Assembly: GCA_034668785.1 (NCBI GenBank)
Contig: JAXDOS010000273.1
Location: 1 to 12,214 of the forward strand
Source of the DNA: CANKHA01 sp034668785
GTDB lineage: Bacteria; Pseudomonadota; Alphaproteobacteria; Rhizobiales; Xanthobacteraceae
Length of the DNA stretch: 12,214 nt
Direction of reading: 5' to 3'
Under the pieces are notes generated by a model. The model was not told the DNA's origin. It worked only from the letters and a program-made list of their open reading frames with translations, and made no database searches. Shown here piece by piece: positions 6,876 through 12,214 of this stretch. Within the stretch, counting starts at the first letter, position 1; each line of letters begins with the position of its first letter. The position numbers were made by a program, and so were the translations under genes.

Positions 6876-7370
6876 TCACGGCCGCCCTAACAGCATAGCG
6901 CCGCCGGCGGCGAGAAACGGCAGCGGAATCGACGCGGCCCAGCGCAGCCACACCAAGCGATGCGGCATGATCGGCAATTCCCATAAGAGAATCCGCTGCA
7001 CGGCGTAGAGCGCCCAGGCGGTGACATAAGCGATCACCTGCGGCGCGCCGGCGCCGCCCTTGAGTGCCGCCGCGCCGATGGAAAATCCCACCACCGGACC
7101 GCCGGGGGTAAAGGCGCCGCCGATCACGGCGATCATCACGCCGGTAAAGCCGGAATCCGGTCCGAGCCAGCGGGCGGTCAATTCCGTCGGCAGTGCCTCC
7201 GCGATATAGCCCGAGCCGACGACGCCGAGCATGATCTTCGGCAGCAGCCGGACAAAATCGAGGGCGCCTTCCCGCGCGCCTTCGTGAAACAGAATGCGGC
7301 CCCGGACGGCCGCGGTCAGCGCCAGCACTGCCACGAGCAACCACAACAATCCATCGACTACGTAAATCAC
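6876..7370 (-). CDS. Half-size integral membrane permease, second of a pair
   Basis: 164 residues from GTG 7370, whose GTGA overlaps the stop of the upstream partner by 4 bases. About four hydrophobic helices are visible. The core LPTELTARWLGPDSGFTG ... GGAFTPGGPV ... YVTAWALY ... RILLWELP ... PLP aligns residue by residue with the core of the upstream partner. The layout resembles one repeat of COG0701/ArsP-type permeases (PF03773 or UPF0718), which are usually one chain of about twice this length. So the two genes probably make a heterodimer equivalent to a full permease. The substrate is unknown. It is the last gene of the crcB-eda unit and ends 8 bases from the convergent kdgK stop codon. 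Confidence 0.78.
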   Translation of the reverse strand: MIYVVDGLLWLLVAVLALTAAVRGRILFHEGAREGALDFVRLLPKIMLGVVGSGYIAEALPTELTARWLGPDSGFTGVMIAVIGGAFTPGGPVVGFSIGAAALKGGAGAPQVIAYVTAWALYAVQRILLWELPIMPHRLVWLRWAASIPLPFLAAGGAMLLGRP

Positions 7371-7945
7371 GGATTGTCCCCCCAGCGCGCGGCGGCCTTA
7401 CGCGACAAAACCCGCGCCAAGAGTCCGGCGATGATGGGCAGCGGCAGCGCGACGATGGTGCGCCAGATGACGAAATCCAAACCGAAAAACGGCAATTCCC
7501 ACACCAGCGCGCGGGTGTAGCCGAGCAGCGTCCAACTGGTGATGAAGGCGATGGTGGCGCCGACGTCGGCGCCGACGAGGAGGAAGGCGCTGGCAACCGG
7601 ATAGATGGTGACCGGGCCGCCGGGAAGCAAAGCACCAAGGATGGTAGCGATCAGCAAACCGAGAAAACCGGATTCGGCGCCGACCCAGCGCGCCACCAGT
7701 TCGCGCGGAAGCAGCCGGGCGACAAAGGCGCCGATCAGGCAGCCCGCCAGCACCTTGAGCAGCATGCCGCCGAACAGGCTGAGGTCGCTGTAGAGGATTT
7801 CCAGGAAGCGCTCGCGTCCATCGCGGACAAAAACAAAAGTCGCCGCCACCGTGACAAGCAGGCCGATGCCGGCGGTGGACCAATCGAAAGGTTTGCGCTT
7901 GCGGCGCTTGATCGGAGGAAGCGGCGGGATGGGTTCGAGTGTCAC
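7367..7945 (-). CDS. Half-size integral membrane permease, first of a pair
   Basis: 192 residues from GTG 7945, which overlaps the eda stop codon as GTGA. A cytoplasmic basic N-terminus (IKRRKRKPFDW) is followed by a hydrophobic segment, then the core LPRELVARWVGAESGFLG ... GALLPGGPVTIYP ... FITSWTLLGYTRALVWELP ... LPLPIIAG. The PGGP and YP motifs resemble those of COG0701/ArsP-like permeases, but only one of the two usual repeats is present. It is about 28 residues longer than its partner, and the shared core shows a gene duplication. Transported substrate is not known; arsenicals or other small solutes would be guesses. Stop-start overlap on both sides implies translational coupling with eda and the second half. 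Confidence 0.78.
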   Translation of the reverse strand: MTLEPIPPLPPIKRRKRKPFDWSTAGIGLLVTVAATFVFVRDGRERFLEILYSDLSLFGGMLLKVLAGCLIGAFVARLLPRELVARWVGAESGFLGLLIATILGALLPGGPVTIYPVASAFLLVGADVGATIAFITSWTLLGYTRALVWELPFFGLDFVIWRTIVALPLPIIAGLLARVLSRKAAARWGDNP

Positions 7946-8574
7946 CGCCGCAGCGCCGCCGCCGCCCGCGCCAGCGCGGTAATCTTGCTGAAGTCGCGCG
8001 CGGCCAACGCATCTTTGGGCACCATCCAGGAGCCGCCGACGGCGATGACATTAGGCAGCGCCAGATAGGCGGGGGCCGTGCCCGCATCGATGCCGCCGGA
8101 GGGGAAGAAACTCAGCTCCGGCAGCGGCGCGCCGATGGCCTTGAGAAAGCCGATGCCGCCCGTGCTTTCCGCGGGGAAAAATTTCAGCACCGAAAATCCA
8201 AGCGCAGCAAGCGCCATGGCTTCGGACACTGTGGCGCAACTCGGGATCACCGGGATCAGGGCCTTGGAAAGAGCCGTGGCGAGCGCCGGCGGCGTGCCCG
8301 GCGTGGCGAGGAATTTCGCGCCCGCCGAAAAGGCAAAGGCGATGTCGGAGGCCTGGGTGACGGTGCCGACCCCGACCACCGTCTCCGGCACCTCGGCAGC
8401 GATGGCTTGCACCGCGTCGAGCGCCGCATCGGTGCGCAGCGTTACTTCGATAACGTTGAGGCCGCCGGCGGCGAGCGCGCGTGCCAGCGGCACCGCATCT
8501 TCCACGCGCTCGATGGTGAGCACCGGCACCACGGCGGTGTTGGCGAATAGTAGTTTGGGATTCGGCGCGACCAT
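7942..8574 (-). CDS. eda: KDPG aldolase (2-keto-3-deoxy-6-phosphogluconate aldolase)
   Basis: 210 residues from ATG 8574. It is a class I TIM-barrel aldolase that splits KDPG into pyruvate and glyceraldehyde-3-phosphate in the Entner-Doudoroff pathway. Visible motifs are the catalytic Glu in NVIEVTLRT (E43), GVGTVT (T71, usually GAGTV), FLATPGTPP (P92), VIPSCATVSEA, and the Schiff-base lysine in LKFFPAESTGG (K131). FPSGGI near the C-terminus closes the phosphate site. The length is typical. It starts 8 bases after the crcB stop codon and its own stop overlaps the first half-permease gene. Some paralogues act on 2-keto-4-hydroxyglutarate or KDPGal, which cannot be told apart here; the nearby kdgK favours KDPG. 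Confidence 0.93.
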   Translation of the reverse strand: MVAPNPKLLFANTAVVPVLTIERVEDAVPLARALAAGGLNVIEVTLRTDAALDAVQAIAAEVPETVVGVGTVTQASDIAFAFSAGAKFLATPGTPPALATALSKALIPVIPSCATVSEAMALAALGFSVLKFFPAESTGGIGFLKAIGAPLPELSFFPSGGIDAGTAPAYLALPNVIAVGGSWMVPKDALAARDFSKITALARAAAALRR

Positions 8575-8582
8575 GACAATTC

Positions 8583-8957
8583 TCAGGCGAAGGACCGTGC
8601 CAACGCCAAGCCGGCAAACAGCCCGGCGATCGACAGCAGCACGGAAGCCACGACATACATCGCGGCAAGACCGATCTCTCCACGCTCATATAGGAGCGCC
8701 ACGTCGAGGGAGAAAGCCGAGAATGTCGTGTAGCCGCCCAAAATGCCGGTGGTGAGAAACAGCCGCCAATTCTGCGAGGCATCGCCCTTGAAAGCGAAAT
8801 AGCCGGCGATCAGGCCCATAACGATGGAGCCGGTGATATTCACCGTCAGTGTCCCGTAAGGAAACGCGGGGCCGAACGCGCGCGCGGTGAGAAGATTGAT
8901 GCCGTGGCGCAGCGATGCGCCCAAGCCGCCGCCGAGGAAGACGATTAGGTAGGCCAA
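8583..8957 (-). CDS. crcB: Fluoride ion channel CrcB/Fluc
   Basis: 124 residues from a TTG start at 8957, supported by GGAGG 6 bases upstream. Four membrane helices fit the family. Signature elements are GGGLGASLRHG at the start, YGTLTVNITGS (N40, pore Asn) and GGYTTFSAFSLD (77-85), where the usual TTFSTF has Ala at residue 81. The protein works as an antiparallel dimer that lets toxic fluoride leave the cytoplasm. It heads the crcB-eda-permease-permease unit. No fluoride riboswitch pattern could be recognised in the 115 bases upstream, most of which are a palindromic repeat. Confidence 0.93.
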   Translation of the reverse strand: MAYLIVFLGGGLGASLRHGINLLTARAFGPAFPYGTLTVNITGSIVMGLIAGYFAFKGDASQNWRLFLTTGILGGYTTFSAFSLDVALLYERGEIGLAAMYVVASVLLSIAGLFAGLALARSFA

Positions 8958-8986
8958 AGAATTCCTCCGCGTGTTACTTTTCCCTT

Positions 8987-9061
8987 GTCATGCGCGGGCT
9001 TGACCCGCGCATCCATCTTTTTCGCAGAATGATGGATGGTCGGGTCAAGCCCGGCCATGAC
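8987..9061. repeat. Palindromic intergenic repeat, family B
   Basis: A 75-base inverted repeat in the bioB/crcB gap. The arms are GTCATGCGCGGGCTTGACC (followed by CGCGCATCCATC) and GATGGATGGTCGGGTCAAGC (followed by CCGGCCATGAC), and the loop is CTTTTTCGCAGAAT-like. The mismatches are pairs of CG against GG/GC. Sequences of this GTCATGGCCGGGCTTGACCC design are frequent dispersed repeats in Bradyrhizobiaceae-type genomes. It differs in sequence from the two family A copies. It may help end the bioB transcript, but no U-run follows. Confidence 0.88.
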
Positions 9062-9072
9062 GAAGAAAAACG

Positions 9073-10062
9073 TCACTCCATCGTCCGCATGCCCAACCTG
9101 CCGAGCAGCGCCATATCTTTGTCATGCGCGCGGTTTGGCGTCGTCAGCAATTTCGGTCCGTAAAAAATCGAATTGGCACCGGCGAGGAAACATAAGGCCT
9201 GAGCCTCGTCACTCATGTCCTCGCGGCCGGCGGAGAGTCGCACCATCGACTTCGGCATCGTGATGCGCGCGGCGGCGATGGTGCGGACGAACTCGATCGG
9301 GTCGAGCTTCTCGACACCGGCCAAGGGCGTGCCTTCCACTTGCACCAGCATATTGATCGGCACGCTTTCCGGATGCGAAGGCAGGCTCGCCAGCGTCGCG
9401 ATCATGCCGATGCGATCCGCCTCCCCTTCGCCGAGCCCGATGATGCCGCCGCAGCAAACATTGATGCCGGCCTCGCGCACATGCGAGAGCGTATCGAGCC
9501 GGTCCTGATAGATGCGCGTGGTGATGATGTTGCCGTAATGCTCCGGCGAAGTGTCGAGGTTGTGGTTGTAATAATCGAGGCCGGAATTTTTCAGCCGCCC
9601 CGCTTGCGGCGCGGTGAGCATGCCGAGCGTGACGCAGGTTTCCATGCCGAGCGCTTTCACGCCCTCCACCATCGCGCAGACGGAATCGAGATCGCGATCT
9701 TTTGGCGAGCGCCATGCTGCGCCCATGCAGAAGCGGCTCGCGCCCGCATCCTTTGCCGCGCGGGCCTCGCGCAGCACGGCATCGAGGCTCATCAACTTTT
9801 CCGCTTTGACGCCGGTGTCGTATTTCGCGCTTTGCGCGCAGTAGCCGCAATCCTCCGGACAGCCGCCGGTCTTGATCGAGAGCAGCGTGGAAATCTGCAC
9901 CTCGAGCGGATCGAAATTCTCGCGATGGATGCGCTGCGCCTCGAAGATCAGATCGGGAAACGGCAGCGCGAACAGCGCAGCGACCTCCGCGCGCGTCCAG
10001 TCGTTGCGAACGCGGCCGAGATTTATTGGGGCCGCGGGCCGCAGCGATTCGGCAAAACTCAT
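9073..10062 (-). CDS. bioB: Biotin synthase, radical SAM enzyme
   Basis: 329 residues from ATG 10062, with GAGAAGA just upstream. It inserts sulfur into dethiobiotin in the last step of biotin synthesis. The radical SAM [4Fe-4S] cysteines are C68, C72 and C75 (CPEDCGYC). The [2Fe-2S] cluster ligands C112 (RFCMGAAWR), C143 (METCVTLG), C203 (NVCCGG) and R275 (MVRLSAGR) are all in place, each exactly 15 residues later than in E. coli BioB. YNHNLDTSPEHY (165-176) is the substrate and SAM-site stretch. The protein is complete. No other bio gene is visible. It starts 7 bases after the stop of a modA-like gene, so the two are likely on one transcript. Confidence 0.97.
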   Translation of the reverse strand: MSFAESLRPAAPINLGRVRNDWTRAEVAALFALPFPDLIFEAQRIHRENFDPLEVQISTLLSIKTGGCPEDCGYCAQSAKYDTGVKAEKLMSLDAVLREARAAKDAGASRFCMGAAWRSPKDRDLDSVCAMVEGVKALGMETCVTLGMLTAPQAGRLKNSGLDYYNHNLDTSPEHYGNIITTRIYQDRLDTLSHVREAGINVCCGGIIGLGEGEADRIGMIATLASLPSHPESVPINMLVQVEGTPLAGVEKLDPIEFVRTIAAARITMPKSMVRLSAGREDMSDEAQALCFLAGANSIFYGPKLLTTPNRAHDKDMALLGRLGMRTME

Positions 10063-10069
10063 TCTTCTC

Positions 10070-10936
10070 TCAATTCGTTATGGACGCAGGCACGTTGCCC
10101 TTGCGAATGGCGGGAACCACCGGCGGCTGGCCGGTTTCGGTGAGGATTTTCTGCGCCTCGGCGGTGAGCAGGAAGCGGACGAAATCCGCGGCTTCCTTGG
10201 GGTTCTTCGCCGAGCCCGGAACGGAGGCGGCGTTGCGGATCGCCTCGCTCATGTTGACGCTTGCGGGAAAGCGCACCATCTCAAGATCGTTCTGCGCGGC
10301 AATCGCGGCGGACAGATAAACCACGCCGGCGTTGGCTTTGCCTTCGCGCACCGCCTTCACGGTATCCGGCACCGAGTTTTCCTTGGCTGCATCGTCGATG
10401 ATTTTCTGCGCCAGCTCCGGCTTCCCTTCCAGGTTGGTGGCGCGCTTGATGAAGTCGATGGTGCGGGCGGTGCCGAGATCCTTCTCGCCGGCGATGCGCG
10501 CGAATTTCACCTCGGGCTTGGCCAGATCGGATACCTGGCGGATCGCGAGCGGATTACCTTTCGGCGTGACGATCACCATCTCGTTGGCGGAAAAGACCAC
10601 ATACCACGCGGCGGCGTCCTCGCTGGTGCCGGCGACTTTCTTCCCCATCAGGTCTTCGTCGATAACGGCGGGGGACGACGGCGCGAAGACATCGCAGGTA
10701 TCGCCCTTGAGGATGCGCTCGGCCAGCGCCTTCGAGGTGCCGGAGGTGAGATTGAGGGTGACGCCGGCGTTCTTCGTCTCGAAGGCCTTTTTCAGCGCGG
10801 CCATAGGACCGGCAAGCGAGTCGGCGTGGAATATTTCGATCGCGGCCGCCTGCGCGCCGCAGATAGGAAGCATCGAAACGGCGCTCCCGAGGCAGATCAA
10901 GGCGGCGAAACGGGCGATCGAAGGAAAACGCTGCAT
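10070..10936 (-). CDS. Molybdate/tungstate-type periplasmic binding protein
   Basis: 288 residues from ATG 10936. A signal peptide is clear: MQRFPSIARF, a hydrophobic stretch, and a GAQAAA cleavage region near residue 30. The mature protein begins IEIFHADSLAGPMAALKKAF, like the HAGSL...P start of WtpA/ModA tungstate and molybdate binders. LTSGTSKALAERI, TCDVFAPSSPAVID and VYLSAA are typical SBP_bac_11 features. It would bind MoO4 or WO4 in the periplasm and hand it to a ModB/ModC-type transporter, but neither gene is next to it. Other oxyanions are possible. The downstream neighbour bioB begins 7 bases after its stop codon. A strong predicted promoter lies about 490 bases upstream, with a structured stretch between. 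The symbol modA is plausible but left open because the anion is uncertain. Confidence 0.8.
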   Translation of the reverse strand: MQRFPSIARFAALICLGSAVSMLPICGAQAAAIEIFHADSLAGPMAALKKAFETKNAGVTLNLTSGTSKALAERILKGDTCDVFAPSSPAVIDEDLMGKKVAGTSEDAAAWYVVFSANEMVIVTPKGNPLAIRQVSDLAKPEVKFARIAGEKDLGTARTIDFIKRATNLEGKPELAQKIIDDAAKENSVPDTVKAVREGKANAGVVYLSAAIAAQNDLEMVRFPASVNMSEAIRNAASVPGSAKNPKEAADFVRFLLTAEAQKILTETGQPPVVPAIRKGNVPASITN

Positions 10937-11425
10937 CGGCTACCCCCGGCTGACGAGCGAGAGTTTGGCGAAGCGACCAATCTCGCGCGCGCAGGCTACA
11001 CCATGGGCGAAGAGGCGAGAAGCCGAGCCTCTCCGTTCTCGCGGCGCGTTTTTGCGCCCGAGGTTTGGAAAGATCCCTCGTTGGAGAAACGAGGGGGACG
11101 GCGCACCGGATGGCGCAACCAGTCCTTATGGGCACGCACCCTTTGGAGGGGTGCGTGGCGCCTCCCGGCGCGCCGTCCGGCGTCTTCCTTACTGCGCCGG
11201 TCCGCGCTCACTGGGGTACGGGCTTTTCCGATTCCGCAAACCGGATAAACCCGGCGTGCGGAGGCCCTGCCAGCTGCGTGCTCCCGCGCTCGGGTCCTAG
11301 TGCCCGAGGGTCGGAGTCCGGCGCCGCCCGAGCGCGCGGCCTGCTCGCCACGCCCGCGGGCGCCGGCCCGATCCACACGAGCCGGCGCAACCGGTTCGCG
11401 TCCCTCATGGGATCGGGCGAACGTG
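10937..11425 (-). other. GC-rich hairpin-rich stretch, possible long leader or structured RNA
   Basis: No convincing gene lies in these 490 bases. Open frames exist on both strands but are Arg/Pro/Gly-rich, mutually overlapping and unsupported by ribosome sites, so I read them as GC-driven. What stands out is secondary structure: CCCTCGTT/AACGAGGG (11075-11095), CACGCACCC/GGGTGCGTG (11133-11157), CTCGGG/CCCGAG (11289-11308) and GGCGC/GCGCC around TTTTT (11043-11058). The right half (about 11090-11405) has the look of a dispersed Bradyrhizobium-type intergenic element, which is a recollection I cannot verify. A promoter at 11426-11453 points into it, so it could be the modA-like gene's leader or an independent RNA. 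No known riboswitch was recognised. Confidence 0.45.
11075..11095. other. Perfect 8-bp hairpin
   Basis: CCCTCGTT (11075-11082) and AACGAGGG (11088-11095) pair exactly around a 5-base loop. On the minus strand it is followed by ATCTTTCC, which is only weakly U-rich. It could be an inefficient terminator for an RNA begun at about 11419, or simply part of the structured stretch. Confidence 0.5.
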
Positions 11426-11453
11426 ACTATAATCCTATTAGGAATATTGTCAA
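11426..11453 (-). promoter_or_regulatory. Near-consensus sigma70-type promoter reading toward modA-like gene
   Basis: On the minus strand TTGACA (11453-11448, six of six) is followed after 16 bases by TATAGT (11431-11426, five of six). The spacer contains the small palindrome TCCTAATAGGA. The expected start is near 11419, about 480 bases before ATG 10936. It is the best promoter match seen in the window. It lies back to back with the antitoxin gene, so the two units share an AT-rich divergent control region at 11420-11500. Confidence 0.6.
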
Positions 11454-11477
11454 GGGCTGCTTGAAATATTTACGTAG

Positions 11478-11499
11478 TGATATCATCTTGATATCATCA
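11478..11499. promoter_or_regulatory. Tandem palindromic operator ahead of antitoxin gene
   Basis: Two 11-base direct repeats, TGATATCATCT and TGATATCATCA, abut each other. Each carries the perfect palindrome TGATATCA (11478-11485 and 11489-11496), with centres one helical turn apart. It lies 30 bases before the antitoxin start codon. Ribbon-helix-helix antitoxins bind such tandem sites to repress their own operon, so autoregulation by VapB/VapC is the likely role. Confidence 0.65.
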
Positions 11500-11528
11500 T
11501 AGCAGCTTGCGAACGTGAGGAAGAAACC

Positions 11529-11771
11529 GTGGCTAACATCCTGGTACGCAATGTCGATGAAGACACGGCCCGGCGGCTGAAGGAAAAGGCGGCGGCAAAG
11601 GGCACTTCTCTCAACGAAACCGCGCGCGAGGCGCTTACCGCTTTCGTGACCCAGGACAAGGCCGAACTTTGGGCCAAAGCCGACCGGCTTCGCGCGAAGA
11701 TTGGAAAAGTCACTGGCGATTCTACGAAACTGATCCGGGAAGACCGGGATAACGACGAGCCCTACCGGTGA
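11529..11771 (+). CDS. vapB: VapB/FitA-type ribbon-helix-helix antitoxin
   Basis: 80 residues from GTG 11529, with GAGGA 7 bases upstream. The N-terminal strand ANILVRNVDEDTARRLK and helix-turn-helix pattern KGTSLNETAREALTAFV form the ribbon-helix-helix DNA-binding domain, as in FitA and VapB. The rest (about 45-80) is charged and probably wraps the toxin. It neutralises the PIN-domain partner and represses the operon through the tandem palindromes just upstream. Its stop overlaps the toxin start as GTGA, the standard antitoxin-first arrangement. A subfamily name (VapB against FitA) cannot be settled by eye. Confidence 0.88.
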   Translation: MANILVRNVDEDTARRLKEKAAAKGTSLNETAREALTAFVTQDKAELWAKADRLRAKIGKVTGDSTKLIREDRDNDEPYR

Positions 11772-12172
11772 CTCTGGTCATCGACGCGAGCATTGCCGCC
11801 AAGTGGGTGTTGCCGGAGCATGGCACCGATCTCGCGGTGGCTTTGCGCAATGGAAGCGACGAACTGATCGCACCAACTCTTATCGTCGCCGAGATCGGCA
11901 ACGCTGTTTGGAAACGCGCGCTGCGGAATGAACTCTCGCTGGAGGAAGCCGTCAGTGCCATTGGGATCGCGGCAGGCCTGATGACAAGACTTGTCCCGCT
12001 TGAAGGCCTTTCCGCGCGGGCAATGGAAATCGCCACCCAATTGCGCCATCCGATCAACGACTGCTTCTATCTCGCGCTTGCCGAGCGCGAACGCGCACCG
12101 ATCGTCAGCGCGGACGCCAAGCTGCTCGCGGCGGCGAAGAAGATGAAGGGAGTGGTGGGGAGGAGGTTGTGA
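11768..12172 (+). CDS. vapC: VapC/FitB-type PIN-domain ribonuclease toxin
   Basis: 134 residues from GTG 11768, coupled by a 4-base overlap to the antitoxin. The PIN-domain acidic tetrad is complete: D6 in LVIDASIAAKW, E42 in VAEIGNAVWK, D98 in INDCFYLALAE and D116 in SADAKL. These bind Mg2+ or Mn2+ for RNA cleavage. Known VapC toxins cut tRNA or rRNA at defined sites and arrest translation; the target here cannot be read from sequence. It appears intact, so the system is probably active. The 42 bases after its stop codon hold no recognisable feature. Confidence 0.92.
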   Translation: MTLVIDASIAAKWVLPEHGTDLAVALRNGSDELIAPTLIVAEIGNAVWKRALRNELSLEEAVSAIGIAAGLMTRLVPLEGLSARAMEIATQLRHPINDCFYLALAERERAPIVSADAKLLAAAKKMKGVVGRRL

Positions 12173-12214
12173 ATTTTTGCGAATAAATCCACGTGGGCAC
12201 GGAGAGTCCGCGCC

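Noticed and set aside
5785..7638. Minus-strand open frame of over 600 codons opposite kdgK and into the half-permeases
   Set aside because: Low-complexity Arg-rich sequence covering the well-supported kdgK and running across the zinc promoter; no start-site support.
1721..9061. CRISPR array or insertion-sequence ends from the repeated palindromes
   Set aside because: Copies are long, isolated, kilobases apart, belong to two families, and no transposase, cas gene or regular spacer pattern is present.
8958..9072. Possible fluoride riboswitch ahead of crcB
   Set aside because: The gap is mostly the family B palindrome, and I could not find the pseudoknot pattern of the crcB RNA motif.
9872..11248. 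Plus-strand frame opposite modA-like gene and part of bioB
   Set aside because: Gly/Arg/Asp-rich antisense translation of genes with signal peptide and cluster ligands intact.
11065..11502. Open frames on both strands within the GC-rich stretch ahead of modA-like gene
   Set aside because: Several overlap in different frames, are rich in Ala, Arg, Gly and Pro, and have no ribosome sites; structure rather than coding explains the region. A 66-codon minus-strand frame at 11208-11408 starts close to the predicted transcript start and is the only one worth keeping in mind.

Overview
The window reads as chromosomal DNA of an alphaproteobacterium of the order Hyphomicrobiales (Rhizobiales), probably near Bradyrhizobium, Rhodopseudomonas or Pseudolabrys. 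The support is high GC, the gene repertoire, and two families of long imperfect-palindrome intergenic repeats that I know from such genomes. This placement comes from recognition, not from a search. Apart from one sugar kinase and a toxin-antitoxin pair, every gene lies on the minus strand.

Layout. At 1-619 is the 5' part of an exported Trp/Tyr-rich DUF6600-type protein that runs off the left edge. From 5811 leftwards to 702 lies a zinc-acquisition block. A promoter covered by a perfect Zur-type palindrome is followed by a 49-residue His-containing membrane protein, znuC, znuB, znuA, a His-rich CobW-family GTPase and a WD40 propeller protein. Two copies of one repeat family fill the znuA/cobW and cobW/WD40 junctions. 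kdgK (5941-6867, plus strand) diverges from this block. It converges on a tightly packed minus-strand unit: crcB, eda (KDPG aldolase) and two overlapping genes for half-size permeases that resemble each other. kdgK and eda encode consecutive steps from 2-keto-3-deoxygluconate to pyruvate and glyceraldehyde-3-phosphate. A repeat of a second family separates crcB from bioB. bioB lies 7 bases behind a molybdate/tungstate-type binding-protein gene that has no visible permease or ATPase partner.

Upstream of that gene, 10937-11425 is a GC-rich, hairpin-rich stretch with no convincing gene. A near-consensus sigma70-type promoter at its right end points into it, so it may be a leader of roughly 480 bases or a separate structured RNA. 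The right end carries a VapB/FitA-VapC toxin-antitoxin operon with a tandem palindromic operator just ahead of the antitoxin.

How the genes work together: the zinc block is a regulon in miniature (sensor site, importer, intracellular metallochaperone GTPase, and two accessory proteins of unknown role). I found no phage, insertion sequence, CRISPR array, tRNA or rRNA. The parts least explained are the tiny first gene of the zinc operon, the paired half-permeases behind crcB and eda, the solitary modA-like gene fused transcriptionally to bioB, and the structured stretch ahead of it.
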